In this document: in pieces, positions 17,530 through 26,448 of the stretch
Layout: every line of letters starts with the position of its first letter
How positions within the stretch are numbered: the first letter of the stretch is position 1
Origin: Sinomonas albida
GTDB taxonomy: Bacteria; Actinomycetota; Actinomycetes; Actinomycetales; Micrococcaceae
Assembly (NCBI RefSeq): GCF_004919045.1
Contig: NZ_SWDW01000017.1
Coordinates: 1 to 64,000 of the forward strand
DNA length: 64,000 bases
Reading direction: 5' to 3'
Translations under genes and position numbers: made by a program
Notes under the pieces: generated by a model
What the model saw: the letters and a program-made list of their open reading frames with translations, nothing else
Told to the model about the DNA's origin: nothing
Database searches by the model: none

Positions 17530-17868
17530 TCAGCTGCAGGTGATGGTGGTGCTGCCGACCTGGTGCGTGCCCGGGCCGAGCTGCTGGCACTGCGACGCGA
17601 CTGCGCTGATGCCGATGATGATCGCAACCGTGACGATGAGCCCGATCACGATGCTGATGGAACCGAGCACGATCCCGACCACGGCGGGCGTGTTCTTGGC
17701 GCCGACCTTCTTTGACTGGGACCTGCCCACAATGCCGAGGATGAGGCCGATCAGGCCGAACCCGACGAAGGGGAGGATGACCGAGACGATCCCGAGGGCC
17801 TTCCCCGGGACAGCCTGCGGGGCAGGGTAGGCAGGGGGCGGGGCCTGGAGGTTGGACGCGTTGGACAT
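17530..17868 (-). CDS. DUF4190-domain small membrane protein
   Basis: 112 aa. After a Pro/Ala-rich N-terminus comes a two-helix DUF4190 domain (ALGIVSVILPFVGFGLIGLILGIVGRSQSKK, then GIVLGSISIVIGLIVTVAIIIG) and a short Cys-containing tail (two cysteines). DUF4190 proteins are common actinobacterial membrane proteins of unknown function. Single gene. Confidence 0.75.
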   Translation of the reverse strand: MSNASNLQAPPPAYPAPQAVPGKALGIVSVILPFVGFGLIGLILGIVGRSQSKKVGAKNTPAVVGIVLGSISIVIGLIVTVAIIIGISAVASQCQQLGPGTHQVGSTTITCS

Positions 17869-18052
17869 GAGTGCCTCTCTTGACGCTCAGCGGTGGTGCT
17901 TGAACGGTGGCGCGCGAATGCGCGCAGAGCGATGCTCTCAATTCGACATGTCCAACACGTGTGCGACGCGCGAAGAACCCGTTGCGCGCGGGAGTGTTAC
18001 GCGCCGCACCCGATCATTGCGCGCCGAGCCCGAGGGGCTCGCGCCGTGCCCG

Positions 18053-19498
18053 TCAGCCGCGAGAGCCGACCTCTTCCCTCGCCACCTCCGAGGTGACCAC
18101 GGGGAGCGGTGAGGTCTCGTCGCGGAGGGCAGGGCGTCGTCGTCCGTCGCCGCGGACCCACAGCGCGTAGGCGGCGCCAAGCAGGCCGAGCCATGCGGCG
18201 CCCACCACGAGCGCCACCCGGGTGTCCTCGAACCACCCGAGGACGCCGATCACCAGGACGAGGAAGGCGATCGCGGCGATCGACGCCGCGGGCCAGAGCG
18301 GCGAGGGGAACTCCGACGGCGCGAGGGCGTTCTTCCGGATCTCGCGCTTCATGGCGACGTGGCTGGCCAGGATCATGACCCACACCCAGACGGTCGCGAA
18401 CGTCGCGATCGAGGCGATCACGGTGAACACGTCCTCCGGAATGACGGCGTTGAGGACCATGCCGACGAGCAGCACCCCGGTCATGACGACCACGGTCAGC
18501 CACGGCACCCCATGCTTCGACACCTTGCCGAAGGACGACGGCGCGTGCCCCTGCTGGGCGAGCCCGAACAGGACGCGGCCCGCGCCGAAGATGTCCGAAT
18601 TGATCGCCGAGAGCGCGGACGTGATGACCACGGCGTTGAGCACGTTCGCCGCGCCGGGAATCCCCAGACCGGTGAAGATCTGAACGAACGGGCTGCCCTG
18701 CGAGCCGACCTCGGACCACGGGAAGAGGCTCATGAGGACCGCGAGCGTGAGGACGTAGAACAATAGGACGCGCACGGGCACGGTGTTGACGGCGCGGGGG
18801 ATGGCACGCTTCGGGTCTTCGGCCTCGCCGGCCGTGACGCCGATCGTCTCGACGCCGCCGAACGCGAACACCACCACGGAGAATGCGGCGAGCATGCCGC
18901 CGAAGCCATTCGGGAGGAACCCTCCATGCTCCACAAGGTTTCCGACGCCGGGGTGCTGGGCGCCGAGCTGCACGCCGAAGACGATCAGGGCCGCGCCGCC
19001 CGCGATCATCGCGACGATCGCGACGACCTTCACGAGCGTGAACCAGAATTCGAGCTCGCCGAAGACCTTGACGCTCAAGAGGTTCACGCCGGTGAGGAAG
19101 AAGATGACGGCGAGGATCCAGATCCAGCGCGGGGTGTCCGGAAACCAGAAGCCCATGTAGATGGAGAACGCGGTGACGTCCGCGATCGCGACGATCGCCA
19201 TCTCGAACACGTAGGTCCAGCCGGTCACGAAGCCAGCGAGCGGCCCGAGGTAGCGGCCGGCGTATTGGCTGAACGACCCCGCGACCGGGTGGCGCACGGC
19301 CATCTCGCCGAGCGAGCGCATGACCATGAACACGGCGGCGCCGGCGATCATGTACGCGAGGAGGACGGCTGGGCCGGCGGCCTGGATCGCCGAGGCCGAG
19401 CCGTAGAACAGCCCCGTCCCGATGGCCGACCCCAAGGCCATGAACCGGATGTGCCGAACGTTGAGGCCGCGGCTGAGCACGGCGGGTGAAGACTGCAT
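18053..19498 (-). CDS. Amino-acid permease (APC superfamily, AAT type), probably histidine
   Basis: 481 aa with about 12 membrane helices. N-terminal [39 protein letters not shown] is the hallmark of amino acid transporter (AAT) permeases such as ProY, GabP and HisP-like proteins. The family alone does not give the substrate. It diverges from an IclR regulator and shares its three upstream palindromes with hutU and hutG, which points to histidine (or urocanate) uptake. The ATG at 19498 has GAGGA 10 nt upstream. Confidence 0.85.
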   Translation of the reverse strand: MQSSPAVLSRGLNVRHIRFMALGSAIGTGLFYGSASAIQAAGPAVLLAYMIAGAAVFMVMRSLGEMAVRHPVAGSFSQYAGRYLGPLAGFVTGWTYVFEMAIVAIADVTAFSIYMGFWFPDTPRWIWILAVIFFLTGVNLLSVKVFGELEFWFTLVKVVAIVAMIAGGAALIVFGVQLGAQHPGVGNLVEHGGFLPNGFGGMLAAFSVVVFAFGGVETIGVTAGEAEDPKRAIPRAVNTVPVRVLLFYVLTLAVLMSLFPWSEVGSQGSPFVQIFTGLGIPGAANVLNAVVITSALSAINSDIFGAGRVLFGLAQQGHAPSSFGKVSKHGVPWLTVVVMTGVLLVGMVLNAVIPEDVFTVIASIATFATVWVWVMILASHVAMKREIRKNALAPSEFPSPLWPAASIAAIAFLVLVIGVLGWFEDTRVALVVGAAWLGLLGAAYALWVRGDGRRRPALRDETSPLPVVTSEVAREEVGSRG

Positions 19499-19586
19499 AA
19501 GGGGGAGTTCCTCACGTCGCTGGGAAGGATTCCTTCCACTGTGCCCGCCGGGTGGAGTCCTGTGAGTGGCGTCACCGGGGATTGGT

Positions 19587-19602
19587 GTCTCGGATCGCAG
19601 AC
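19587..19602. promoter_or_regulatory. Putative IclR (HutR) operator 1
   Basis: GTCTCGGATCGCAGAC, an imperfect palindrome with GTCT/AGAC ends, in the permease-iclR intergenic region; first of three such sites and related to the sites before hutU and hutG. Confidence 0.5.
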
Positions 19603-19611
19603 CGCGGATCT

Positions 19612-19627
19612 GTCCGGTATCGCAGAC
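19612..19627. promoter_or_regulatory. Putative IclR (HutR) operator 2
   Basis: GTCCGGTATCGCAGAC, 25 bp downstream of site 1. It matches the complement of the hutU site (GTCCGGAATTCCAGAC) at 13 of 16 positions. Confidence 0.55.
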
Positions 19628-19679
19628 GGCGAGGCGTGCGCGGCTGGTGCGCGGCGCCGTCGCCCGCTGGCACACTGGA

Positions 19680-19695
19680 GTTCGGTATTCCAGAC
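19680..19695. promoter_or_regulatory. Putative IclR (HutR) operator 3
   Basis: GTTCGGTATTCCAGAC; its complement GTCTGGAATACCGAAC matches the hutU site GTCTGGAATTCCGGAC at 14 of 16 positions. It lies 30 bp before the iclR start, suitable for autoregulation. Confidence 0.6.
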
Positions 19696-19725
19696 ACCGC
19701 GCCAGTCCAACCCGAGGTTCCGCCC

Positions 19726-20514
19726 ATGCCCGTCGACCCCAGCCTGAAGTCAAAGGTCCCCGCGGCCGAAAGCACGCTCCGCATCCTGCGCCTGCTTGCG
19801 TCCCGCCGCGGCCCCCAACCGGCGGCGAGCATCGCGACGACTCTCGGGCTCCCGCGCTCCACCGTGTACCACCTGCTGGCGGTCATGGAGGAGAACGGCT
19901 TCGTGATGCATCTGCCGGAGGAAAGGCGCTACGGGCTCGGGATCGGGGCATTCGAGCTCTCGAGCGCGTACTCGCGGCAGGAGCCGCTCTCGCGGCTGGG
20001 GCGGCCCGTGCTCGCGTCGCTCGTCGACGCGATCGGCGAGAGCGCGCACTTGGCCGTGCTGCACGGGCGCGACGTCCTGTACATCGTCGAAGAGCGCGCG
20101 AAGAACCGGCCGTCCCTCGTGACGGACGTGGGCGTCCGCCTCCCGAGCCACCTCACCGCGAGCGGCCGCGCGATCCTCGCGGCCCTGCCGAAGTCACAGG
20201 TCCGCGCGCTTTACCCGAACGCCGCGGCGTTCAGCGAGCGCACCGAGGAGGGCGAGCACATCCGCAGCTACTCGGCCCTCCAGTCCGCGCTCGACCAGGT
20301 CCGCCAGCGCGGCTACGCGACGGAGGACGGCGAGGTCACCTCAGGCTTCGCGTCCGTCGCCGCCGCGGTCACGGACCACGCGGGATGGCCGACGGCGGCG
20401 GTCGCCGTGACCTTCCTCGCCGAGAAGGTACCGGTCGAGCAGCGCGACGAGCTCGCGCGGCACGTCGCGGGGGTCGCCGCGGAGCTCTCGCACCGCATCT
20501 ACGGGCGGCGGTGA
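19726..20514 (+). CDS. IclR-family regulator, probable HutR
   Basis: 262 aa. N-terminal winged helix (about 10-60: [44 protein letters not shown]) and C-terminal IclR effector domain ([42 protein letters not shown]). It diverges from the amino-acid permease. IclR-type HutR proteins control histidine utilisation in corynebacteria (family knowledge), and the shared palindromes at hutU and hutG 8 and 14 kb away support the same role here. The ATG at 19726 is preferred to upstream in-frame starts. Its 3' end overlaps the convergent lacI gene by 16 bp. Confidence 0.85.
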   Translation: MPVDPSLKSKVPAAESTLRILRLLASRRGPQPAASIATTLGLPRSTVYHLLAVMEENGFVMHLPEERRYGLGIGAFELSSAYSRQEPLSRLGRPVLASLVDAIGESAHLAVLHGRDVLYIVEERAKNRPSLVTDVGVRLPSHLTASGRAILAALPKSQVRALYPNAAAFSERTEEGEHIRSYSALQSALDQVRQRGYATEDGEVTSGFASVAAAVTDHAGWPTAAVAVTFLAEKVPVEQRDELARHVAGVAAELSHRIYGRR

Positions 20515-21554
20515 AGCGCAGGACCCGCCGAAGCCGGCGGGCCTACTGACTCGCGTTCGACGGCGGGGCACGACACCTTGATCACGCCGTCCTCGGAGTC
20601 GTCGAGGCCGAGCAGCCGGCGCACGGCGACCGCCCCGAGATCGTAGTGCGGGAGCGCGACGGTTGAGAGCGGCGGCCGCACGTGGGCCGCGATGACCTCC
20701 TGGTTGTCGAAGCCGACCACGGACAGGTCCCCCGGCACCGACACCCCGTGCTCTCGCAGCCCGTCGTACAGACCCGCGGCCATGCGGTCGTTGTAGCAGT
20801 ACACGGCTGTGGCCCCGGTGTCGAGCAGTTCGCTGACGGCCCCGTAGCCGCCCTCCTGATCGGGGTAGGCCTCGAGCGTGAACGTGGGGTCGAAAGCCAG
20901 CCCGGCGTCGTCGAGCGCGGCCCGGTAGCCCGCGAGGCGGCCGTCCTTCGCGGGAGCAGGGGTGGTCGCATTGATGAACGCGATTCGCGTGTGCCCCTGG
21001 CGGGCGAGGAGCTCGGTGGCCGCGCGGCCGCCTTGGACCTCGTCCGGCACCACGGCACGGACTCCCGCGACCTCAGCGAAGCAGTTGACGAGCACGAAGT
21101 CCGCCTCCCAGAGGGATTCGGGGATCTCTGAAGCTCTGTGGAACCACGTCGAGTACAGGATCCCGCGGACCTTGTGCTCGAGCATCATCGAGATCGCGTC
21201 CCGCTCGAGCTGCTCGTTCCCCTCCGTGTTGGCGATGAGCAGCGCATAACCGTGCTTCCAGGCCTCGTCCTGCGCGCCGTGGATGATCTGTCCCGCAAAC
21301 GGTGTGGTCGCGATCGCATCGGCGATGAGCCCGATGAAGCGCGAGCTCCCGCTCACGAGGGTCTTCGCGAGCGCGTTGGGCCGATAGCCGAGCCGCTCGA
21401 TCGCCTCCCGGACGCGCCGCCGAGTTTCGGCGGAGATCCGCGCGTCCTCTTTCCGATTGGCCACGAGGGAAACGGTCGTCGGCGAGACGCCTGCGGCTTC
21501 GGCGACTTCCCGAATTGTCGTAGGGCGCCTGGCCGGTGTGTCCCGTTCCTTCAC
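20499..21554 (-). CDS. LacI-family regulator of the fructoside locus (copy 1)
   Basis: 351 aa. LacI HTH near the N-terminus (TTIREVAEAAGVSPTTVSLVANRK), hinge GYRPNALAKTL, and a periplasmic-binding-like effector domain with GFDNQEVIAAHVRPPLSTV. It starts with GTG 21554, whose TG is shared with the stop of the upstream permease (GTGA), so it is the last gene of the GH32-ABC operon. It is a close paralog of the LacI at 26449, with long identical blocks (ATTPFAGQIIHGAQDEAWKH and others), evidently a duplication around the sugar operon. Confidence 0.92.
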   Translation of the reverse strand: MKERDTPARRPTTIREVAEAAGVSPTTVSLVANRKEDARISAETRRRVREAIERLGYRPNALAKTLVSGSSRFIGLIADAIATTPFAGQIIHGAQDEAWKHGYALLIANTEGNEQLERDAISMMLEHKVRGILYSTWFHRASEIPESLWEADFVLVNCFAEVAGVRAVVPDEVQGGRAATELLARQGHTRIAFINATTPAPAKDGRLAGYRAALDDAGLAFDPTFTLEAYPDQEGGYGAVSELLDTGATAVYCYNDRMAAGLYDGLREHGVSVPGDLSVVGFDNQEVIAAHVRPPLSTVALPHYDLGAVAVRRLLGLDDSEDGVIKVSCPAVERESVGPPASAGPALHRRP

Positions 21555-22471
21555 CCCTTCGTCGCCCCACTCTCGAGCCCCTGGATCATCGCCTTGTTGA
21601 GGACCAGGAACACGAGCAGCAGGGGGGTCACCGTTACGCAGACGGCAGCGAAAGTGGCCGTCCAATCCGTCTTGCCCATGGTGCCGATGTAGTTCTGGAG
21701 GCCAAGCGGAATCGTCTTGAGGCCCTCGGTGAGCACGAACGTGTTCGCGAAGATGAAGTCGTTCCAGATGAAGATGCTGTTGACCAGCACCACGGTGACC
21801 ACGGTATTGAGCGAGAGCGGCAGCGTGATGAGGCCGAAGATCCGGTAGGGCCCCGCGCCGTCGAGCGATGCCGCCTCGTACGTCTCGCGGGGGATGTACT
21901 CGAAGAAGGACGAGAACAGGTAAACCGACATCGGCAATGCGAAGCCCGCGAGCGGAACGATCATCGACTGGTACGTATCGAGCAGGCCGATCTTCGAATA
22001 GTCGATGAACAGGGGGACAAGCGCGATCTGTACCGGCACGATGATCCCCATCAGGAAGATGCCGCGCACGAGCTTGCTCAACCGGAAGCCTAGGACCTGA
22101 ATCGCGTACGCGGCCATCATCCCGAGGACCACGATGAGCAGGTTCGCGCCCATCGTGACGATGAAGCTGTTGAGGATGTTCTGCCCGAGGTTCCCCACCG
22201 CGAACGCCCGCGCGTAGTTGTCCAGCGTGAGGGCGCTCGGGAGCGCGAACGGATTGCCGGACGCGAAGTCCTGCTCGGTCCGGAGGCTCGTGATGAACAG
22301 CCACGCGAGTGGGTAGACCTGCGCGACGACGATGATGACGACGAGAAGGCGGGAAAGCGTGCGGTAGGCGGCGGGGCGCGCACGACGGCGCGGTCGCGGC
22401 GCTGCGGGGGCGGGCCGCGGCGCCGCAGTGCGAACCGCGGGAGTCGTTGCCGGGGCTGGGTGGGTGATCAC
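21551..22471 (-). CDS. ABC sugar permease (MalG type)
   Basis: 306 aa, inner-membrane subunit of a carbohydrate ABC importer. A long Pro/Ala/Arg N-terminus is followed by six helices and the EAA loop (YEAASLDGAGPYRIFGLITLPLS) that docks to the ATPase. It starts with GTG 22471, overlapping the stop of the MalF-type gene by 4 nt, and overlaps lacI by 4 nt. No ATPase gene lies nearby, so a shared MsiK-type ATPase is likely used, as in many actinobacteria. Confidence 0.9.
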   Translation of the reverse strand: MITHPAPATTPAVRTAAPRPAPAAPRPRRRARPAAYRTLSRLLVVIIVVAQVYPLAWLFITSLRTEQDFASGNPFALPSALTLDNYARAFAVGNLGQNILNSFIVTMGANLLIVVLGMMAAYAIQVLGFRLSKLVRGIFLMGIIVPVQIALVPLFIDYSKIGLLDTYQSMIVPLAGFALPMSVYLFSSFFEYIPRETYEAASLDGAGPYRIFGLITLPLSLNTVVTVVLVNSIFIWNDFIFANTFVLTEGLKTIPLGLQNYIGTMGKTDWTATFAAVCVTVTPLLLVFLVLNKAMIQGLESGATKG

Positions 22472-23349
22472 GCGTCCGCCTTTCGCCTGAGCATGAACAC
22501 GATGAGGCCGACGGCGACGAGACACTCGGCGACGATGAACACCGAGATCGTGCTCGCGTAGCCGTAATCCGTGCTCGTGAACGCGGTCTTGTACATGTAC
22601 GTGGTTACAAGCTCGGAGGACTGGCCGGGCCCTCCGTTGGTCATGAGATAGGGGATGTCGAAGCCGCGGAGGCCGTACGTCGTGGCCATGATCGTCGTCG
22701 TGATCCACACGGGGCGGATGTACGGGAAGCGGATCTTCGTGAACAGCTGCCAGCGCGAGGCGCCGTCGAGGATCGCGGCCTCCTCGAGCTCGCGCGGCAC
22801 GGCGAGCAGGGCAGCGTAGATGATGAGCATGTAAAGGCCTGTGAACCGCCAGCCCTCGGGTGCGGAGACCGCGGCGAGCACTGTGTTGACGTCGGAGAGC
22901 CAGGGCCGCTCGAGCGAGCCGAGACCCACCCACGAGAGCACCTGGTTGAGCAGACCCACGGGGTCGATCGAGTAAATGCGCTCGAACAGGAAGGCGATCG
23001 CGACCGTCGAGATGACCGCCGGGAGGAGGTAGAGGGTCTTGACCAGCTCGCGGCCCCGCCGGAGCGAGAGGAGCAGGCTCGCGACGACGAGCGCGCCGCC
23101 GAGCTGGAGCACGAGGCAGATCGCGAGGTATCCGAGGGCGTTGAGGAAGGACCGCCAGAACACGTCGTCGTGCGTGAGCATGTGCACGTAGTTGGCGAGC
23201 CCCACGAACTCCATGTCCCCGATCCCGTTCCACGAGAAGAAGCTCAGGACGAGGGACTGGAGGATGGGGAACAGGACAGCCGCGCCGTAGACGAGGAGCG
23301 GCGGGAGCAGGAACACGAGGACTGAGATCCTCGAACGGGTGGGAAGCAT
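22468..23349 (-). CDS. ABC sugar permease (MalF type)
   Basis: 293 aa, six helices, with the EAA loop ELEEAAILDGASRWQLFTKIRFPYIRP in the second half. Partner of the MalG-type permease. ATG 23349 is chosen over an upstream in-frame ATG (23394) because AAAGG lies 8 nt before it and the upstream residues are hydrophilic and non-conserved. It lies 83 nt after the binding-protein gene. Confidence 0.9.
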   Translation of the reverse strand: MLPTRSRISVLVFLLPPLLVYGAAVLFPILQSLVLSFFSWNGIGDMEFVGLANYVHMLTHDDVFWRSFLNALGYLAICLVLQLGGALVVASLLLSLRRGRELVKTLYLLPAVISTVAIAFLFERIYSIDPVGLLNQVLSWVGLGSLERPWLSDVNTVLAAVSAPEGWRFTGLYMLIIYAALLAVPRELEEAAILDGASRWQLFTKIRFPYIRPVWITTTIMATTYGLRGFDIPYLMTNGGPGQSSELVTTYMYKTAFTSTDYGYASTISVFIVAECLVAVGLIVFMLRRKADA

Positions 23350-23432
23350 GGTGTGTGCCTTTCGGGCGGGGGAGTCGAGGCTCCCCCGCCGCATGGACCT
23401 ACTGAAGCGCCTGGGTTACGGGAGAACCGGGG

Positions 23433-24782
23433 CTACTTGAAGAACTTGGGCGCATTCTGCGCGATGGTGCTGTCCATTGTGCTCGTGAAGTCGGCCGGGG
23501 ACGTGTTGCCCTGGACGAGAAGCGTGAGCTCCTGCTGGAGCCGCGTGTTGCTCGTGGGGTCGAGTTGCGTGTCCCACGGCATGATCTGCTTCGTGCCGAG
23601 ATCTTTGGCCTTGTCGAGCGCCTTCTGGTACAGCGGCGTCGCGTTGGCCGGGATCGTCGTCTGGACGTTCGTCGTCGGTGCCAGGGCGCCCGTCGCGGCG
23701 TACTCGGCCGGATACTTCGTCAGGGCGAACTTGAGGAAGTCTGCCACGAGCGGGTCGTAGGTCTTGGCGTTAACAGCCATGCCGATGCCGGACGGGGACA
23801 CGAACTCATTGGCTTCGGTCACGGACTCCGGCGTCGTGGGAAGCGTGAAGAAGTCGATATCGTTGCGAACCGCCGCGTTGAGCTTGTCCGTCGCGAGGCT
23901 CGAGAGCTCCCAGGTGCCGATGTTGTACATGGCGGCCTGGCCTGACGTGAAGGCGTTCTGGGCGTCGGAGTAGCCCTGGGATGAGAAGCCCTCGGAGAAG
24001 CACTTCGCCTTTCCGAGGGCATCGAGCCAGTTCACGGCCTTCTGCCCGGGAGCGTCGGAGAACTTGGCTTGGCCCTTCTTAAGGCTCGTGATGTAGTCGG
24101 GACCGGCCGCGCGGAACGGCTCGTAGGAGACGTAGCGCTCAAGCGGCCACTGGTCTTGGCCGTCGAGGGCGATGGGCGTGATGCCGGCCTTCCGCAGCGC
24201 GGTGCACATGGCCGGGATGTCGTTGAGGGACTTCGGCACGGAGACGCCGGCCTTCTGGAAAAGCGACTTGTTGTACCAGAAGTACTCGAGCTCGAACTGC
24301 ATCGGGACCATGTAGAGCGAGCCGTCGTCGAAGCGCTGGTAGTCGAGGGCGGCCGGCCGGAAGCTGTCGTAGAGGCCGAGGTCCTTGAGCACCTTGTTGA
24401 CGTCCATCATCTTGCCCTGCTTCGCGAGCTGCTGGGCGAAGGGCGTCGCGTCGGTGTCGAAGAGCTCGGGCAGCTTGTCCGCCGCCGCGAGGGTTTCGTA
24501 TTTCTGGATGTAGGAGGGCCGGTCTGGCGTCGTGATGAGATTGAGCGAGAAGCCCGGGTGGTCCTTCGCGTAGTCGTCGGCGAGCTTCTTCATGATCGTG
24601 ATGACCGAGCCGTCCGCCGGCCGCGAGAGCAGCCAGGAGATCTGCCGGGGCACGATCTGGCCGCTCGGGCTTACGTTCGTTGGGCTGCTGGCGCTGCCGG
24701 TTCCACAGCCTGCGAGAGCTAGCGCGGCGACGGCCGCAACGGCCGCTGTGCGGCGGAGCTTGGAGCGGAGGGGGTGTTTCAT
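23433..24782 (-). CDS. Sugar-binding lipoprotein of ABC importer
   Basis: 449 aa extracellular solute-binding protein (family 1). A lipoprotein signal peptide (RRTAAVAAVAALALAGC) gives a lipid-modified Cys near residue 25. The mature part has the ABC-sugar binding fold with ADKLPELFDTDATPFAQQLAKQG and FTSGQAAMYNIGTWELS. ATG 24782 is preferred to an in-frame TTG (24791) because GGAG lies 10 nt before it. Context suggests it binds fructooligosaccharides released by or destined for the GH32 enzyme. Confidence 0.92.
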   Translation of the reverse strand: MKHPLRSKLRRTAAVAAVAALALAGCGTGSASSPTNVSPSGQIVPRQISWLLSRPADGSVITIMKKLADDYAKDHPGFSLNLITTPDRPSYIQKYETLAAADKLPELFDTDATPFAQQLAKQGKMMDVNKVLKDLGLYDSFRPAALDYQRFDDGSLYMVPMQFELEYFWYNKSLFQKAGVSVPKSLNDIPAMCTALRKAGITPIALDGQDQWPLERYVSYEPFRAAGPDYITSLKKGQAKFSDAPGQKAVNWLDALGKAKCFSEGFSSQGYSDAQNAFTSGQAAMYNIGTWELSSLATDKLNAAVRNDIDFFTLPTTPESVTEANEFVSPSGIGMAVNAKTYDPLVADFLKFALTKYPAEYAATGALAPTTNVQTTIPANATPLYQKALDKAKDLGTKQIMPWDTQLDPTSNTRLQQELTLLVQGNTSPADFTSTMDSTIAQNAPKFFK

Positions 24783-24843
24783 GGGGGTCAATCTCCTTTG
24801 ATCTGGGTGCTTGAACGGGGTTAGCGCGGGATGGAAGTGCTAT

Positions 24844-26280
24844 TCAGTTGTCGGGTCGCTTGCGTACCTGGAGGGACTCGATCGCCGCGGAGCCTTCCCC
24901 AACGAAGACTCCGAGCCGCCCTTCCTTCCTGTCGTAGATGCGGGTGCTGAGGGCGACCGAGCGGTCGACGACGGCGACGCATACATCGCCGTCGGCAATC
25001 ACCTCGAGCGAGTGCTCGCCCGGTGGCAGATGGCACGGGCGTTCGAGTTCGATCTCGAAGGGTACGTCCCCCGAGATCTCCCACTGGCCGGACCCGGTCG
25101 ATTCCCGCGGCCAGCGGTCGAACACGAGTCGACCGCGCTTCGGCTCGAGCCGCAGGACGTAGGTGGTATCGCCGTCGTCGCTCGCCCTGAGGAGGAAGCC
25201 GCACTCCGTGGTGCCCGCGTCGATGACGAAGACCGCCTTCGCGTAGAAGGTCTCGGGCACGTCCTCGCGCGAGAGGAGCGCCTCGTAGCCGTCCGGGGTT
25301 CCGAGGCGTGCGGGGAGCCGCTCGTCGAGGGAGACGGGCACGTCGTCCCAGAAGCTCTCGACGAGCTCGTCCGCGAAGCCGAAGGCGAGCGTCCCGTCGT
25401 CGTTCTGGCGGGCCTCGAGGACGGCGAGGGTCCCCGCCCATTGCCATGCGCCGTCGTCCGCTGCGCCTTCCTTGCTGGCGATCCAGCCGAAGAAGAAGCG
25501 GCGGCCGTCCCGTTCCCCGGACTTTGACGCGTAGAACGCCCGACCGTCGATGGTGTCGAGATCCGGGACCGTCCACGGGCCGTCGGGCGTCGTGGCCATG
25601 CGGTACCGGGTCGCAAACGAGTCGGAGAACTCGGAGTAGACGAGGTACCAGTGCTCGCCCCACTGGAAGACGTCGGGACACTCGTGCATGACGTAGCGGC
25701 GTGGGTCCCAGAACGGCTCGACCTCGTGCCAATGCATGAGATTGCGCGAGACGAACTGCGCGATGATGCCGCGGCGGCGCACGGGACCGTGGTCGCGGCG
25801 GGCCGCAACGAGCAGGCGCCAGACGCCATCCGGGTCGCGGAAGACGAACGGATCCCGCCAGTCGGCCGTCTCAAAGCCCTCCGGTGCCCTGAGTGTCAGG
25901 TTGCGGAGCTTCGCCCACGTCTTCATGCCGTCGATGCTCGTCGCGTGCATGACGAGCTGGAGTGGGAGCCCGTCGGGCCCGAGATGGCACGGATTCTGCC
26001 CTGTGTAGAAGAGGTGATGGACGCCGTAGTCGTCGACGACGACGGAACCCGTGTAGGCGTTGAAATCTGGCTCCTCGGGTGTTCCATGCGGAAGCGAGAC
26101 GCCATGGTCGACGAACTGCGTGAGGTCCTTCGTCGTGACGAGGTTCCAGGCCGTTCCCGGCTTCGGATCGTCTCGTAGTTCGTGGAGGTAGAAGAGCCAG
26201 AATTCGCCGTCGTGCTGGAAGGGGATGACATCCCCGACCCACCCGCCGTCGTTGGGCTGGAAGAAGACCTGCTGTGACAT
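24844..26280 (-). CDS. GH32 family glycoside hydrolase (fructosidase), atypical subgroup
   Basis: 478 aa, no signal peptide, so intracellular. A five-bladed propeller region is followed by a beta-sandwich C-terminal domain. Catalytic marks: nucleophile Asp17 in GWVGDVIPF (replacing the usual WMNDP), transition-state stabiliser in WRDPFVF (141-147) and acid/base Glu200 in HECPDVF. These place it in GH32 (beta-fructosidases acting on sucrose, inulin or levan oligomers) but in the divergent GDV subgroup. It heads the operon with the ABC importer (61-nt gap). Its promoter is flanked by two LacI operators. Confidence 0.85.
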   Translation of the reverse strand: MSQQVFFQPNDGGWVGDVIPFQHDGEFWLFYLHELRDDPKPGTAWNLVTTKDLTQFVDHGVSLPHGTPEEPDFNAYTGSVVVDDYGVHHLFYTGQNPCHLGPDGLPLQLVMHATSIDGMKTWAKLRNLTLRAPEGFETADWRDPFVFRDPDGVWRLLVAARRDHGPVRRRGIIAQFVSRNLMHWHEVEPFWDPRRYVMHECPDVFQWGEHWYLVYSEFSDSFATRYRMATTPDGPWTVPDLDTIDGRAFYASKSGERDGRRFFFGWIASKEGAADDGAWQWAGTLAVLEARQNDDGTLAFGFADELVESFWDDVPVSLDERLPARLGTPDGYEALLSREDVPETFYAKAVFVIDAGTTECGFLLRASDDGDTTYVLRLEPKRGRLVFDRWPRESTGSGQWEISGDVPFEIELERPCHLPPGEHSLEVIADGDVCVAVVDRSVALSTRIYDRKEGRLGVFVGEGSAAIESLQVRKRPDN

Positions 26281-26299
26281 CGCCGGGGACGTCCAATCT

Positions 26300-26361
26300 G
26301 CTAAAGCGTTTGATCACCACGACTGTAAGGTGCGTCACATCGAGTGGTCAAGCGTTTTAGC
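26300..26361 (-). promoter_or_regulatory. Promoter and paired LacI operators of the GH32-ABC operon
   Basis: On the minus strand TTGACC (26351-26346) and TACAGT (26327-26322) are 18 nt apart. AAACGCTT (complement strand) occurs at 26350-26357, overlapping the -35 box, and at 26304-26311, just after the -10 box. The two copies are 46 bp apart. This is good geometry for repression by a LacI-type protein. Confidence 0.65.
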
Positions 26362-26448
26362 AAGGTCATGCCGCAAACTCATTCCATGACGGATGAGGTC
26401 GCGATCATGACGGGGGCGAGGGCCGCGTGACCAGACGCATCGCCGGGG

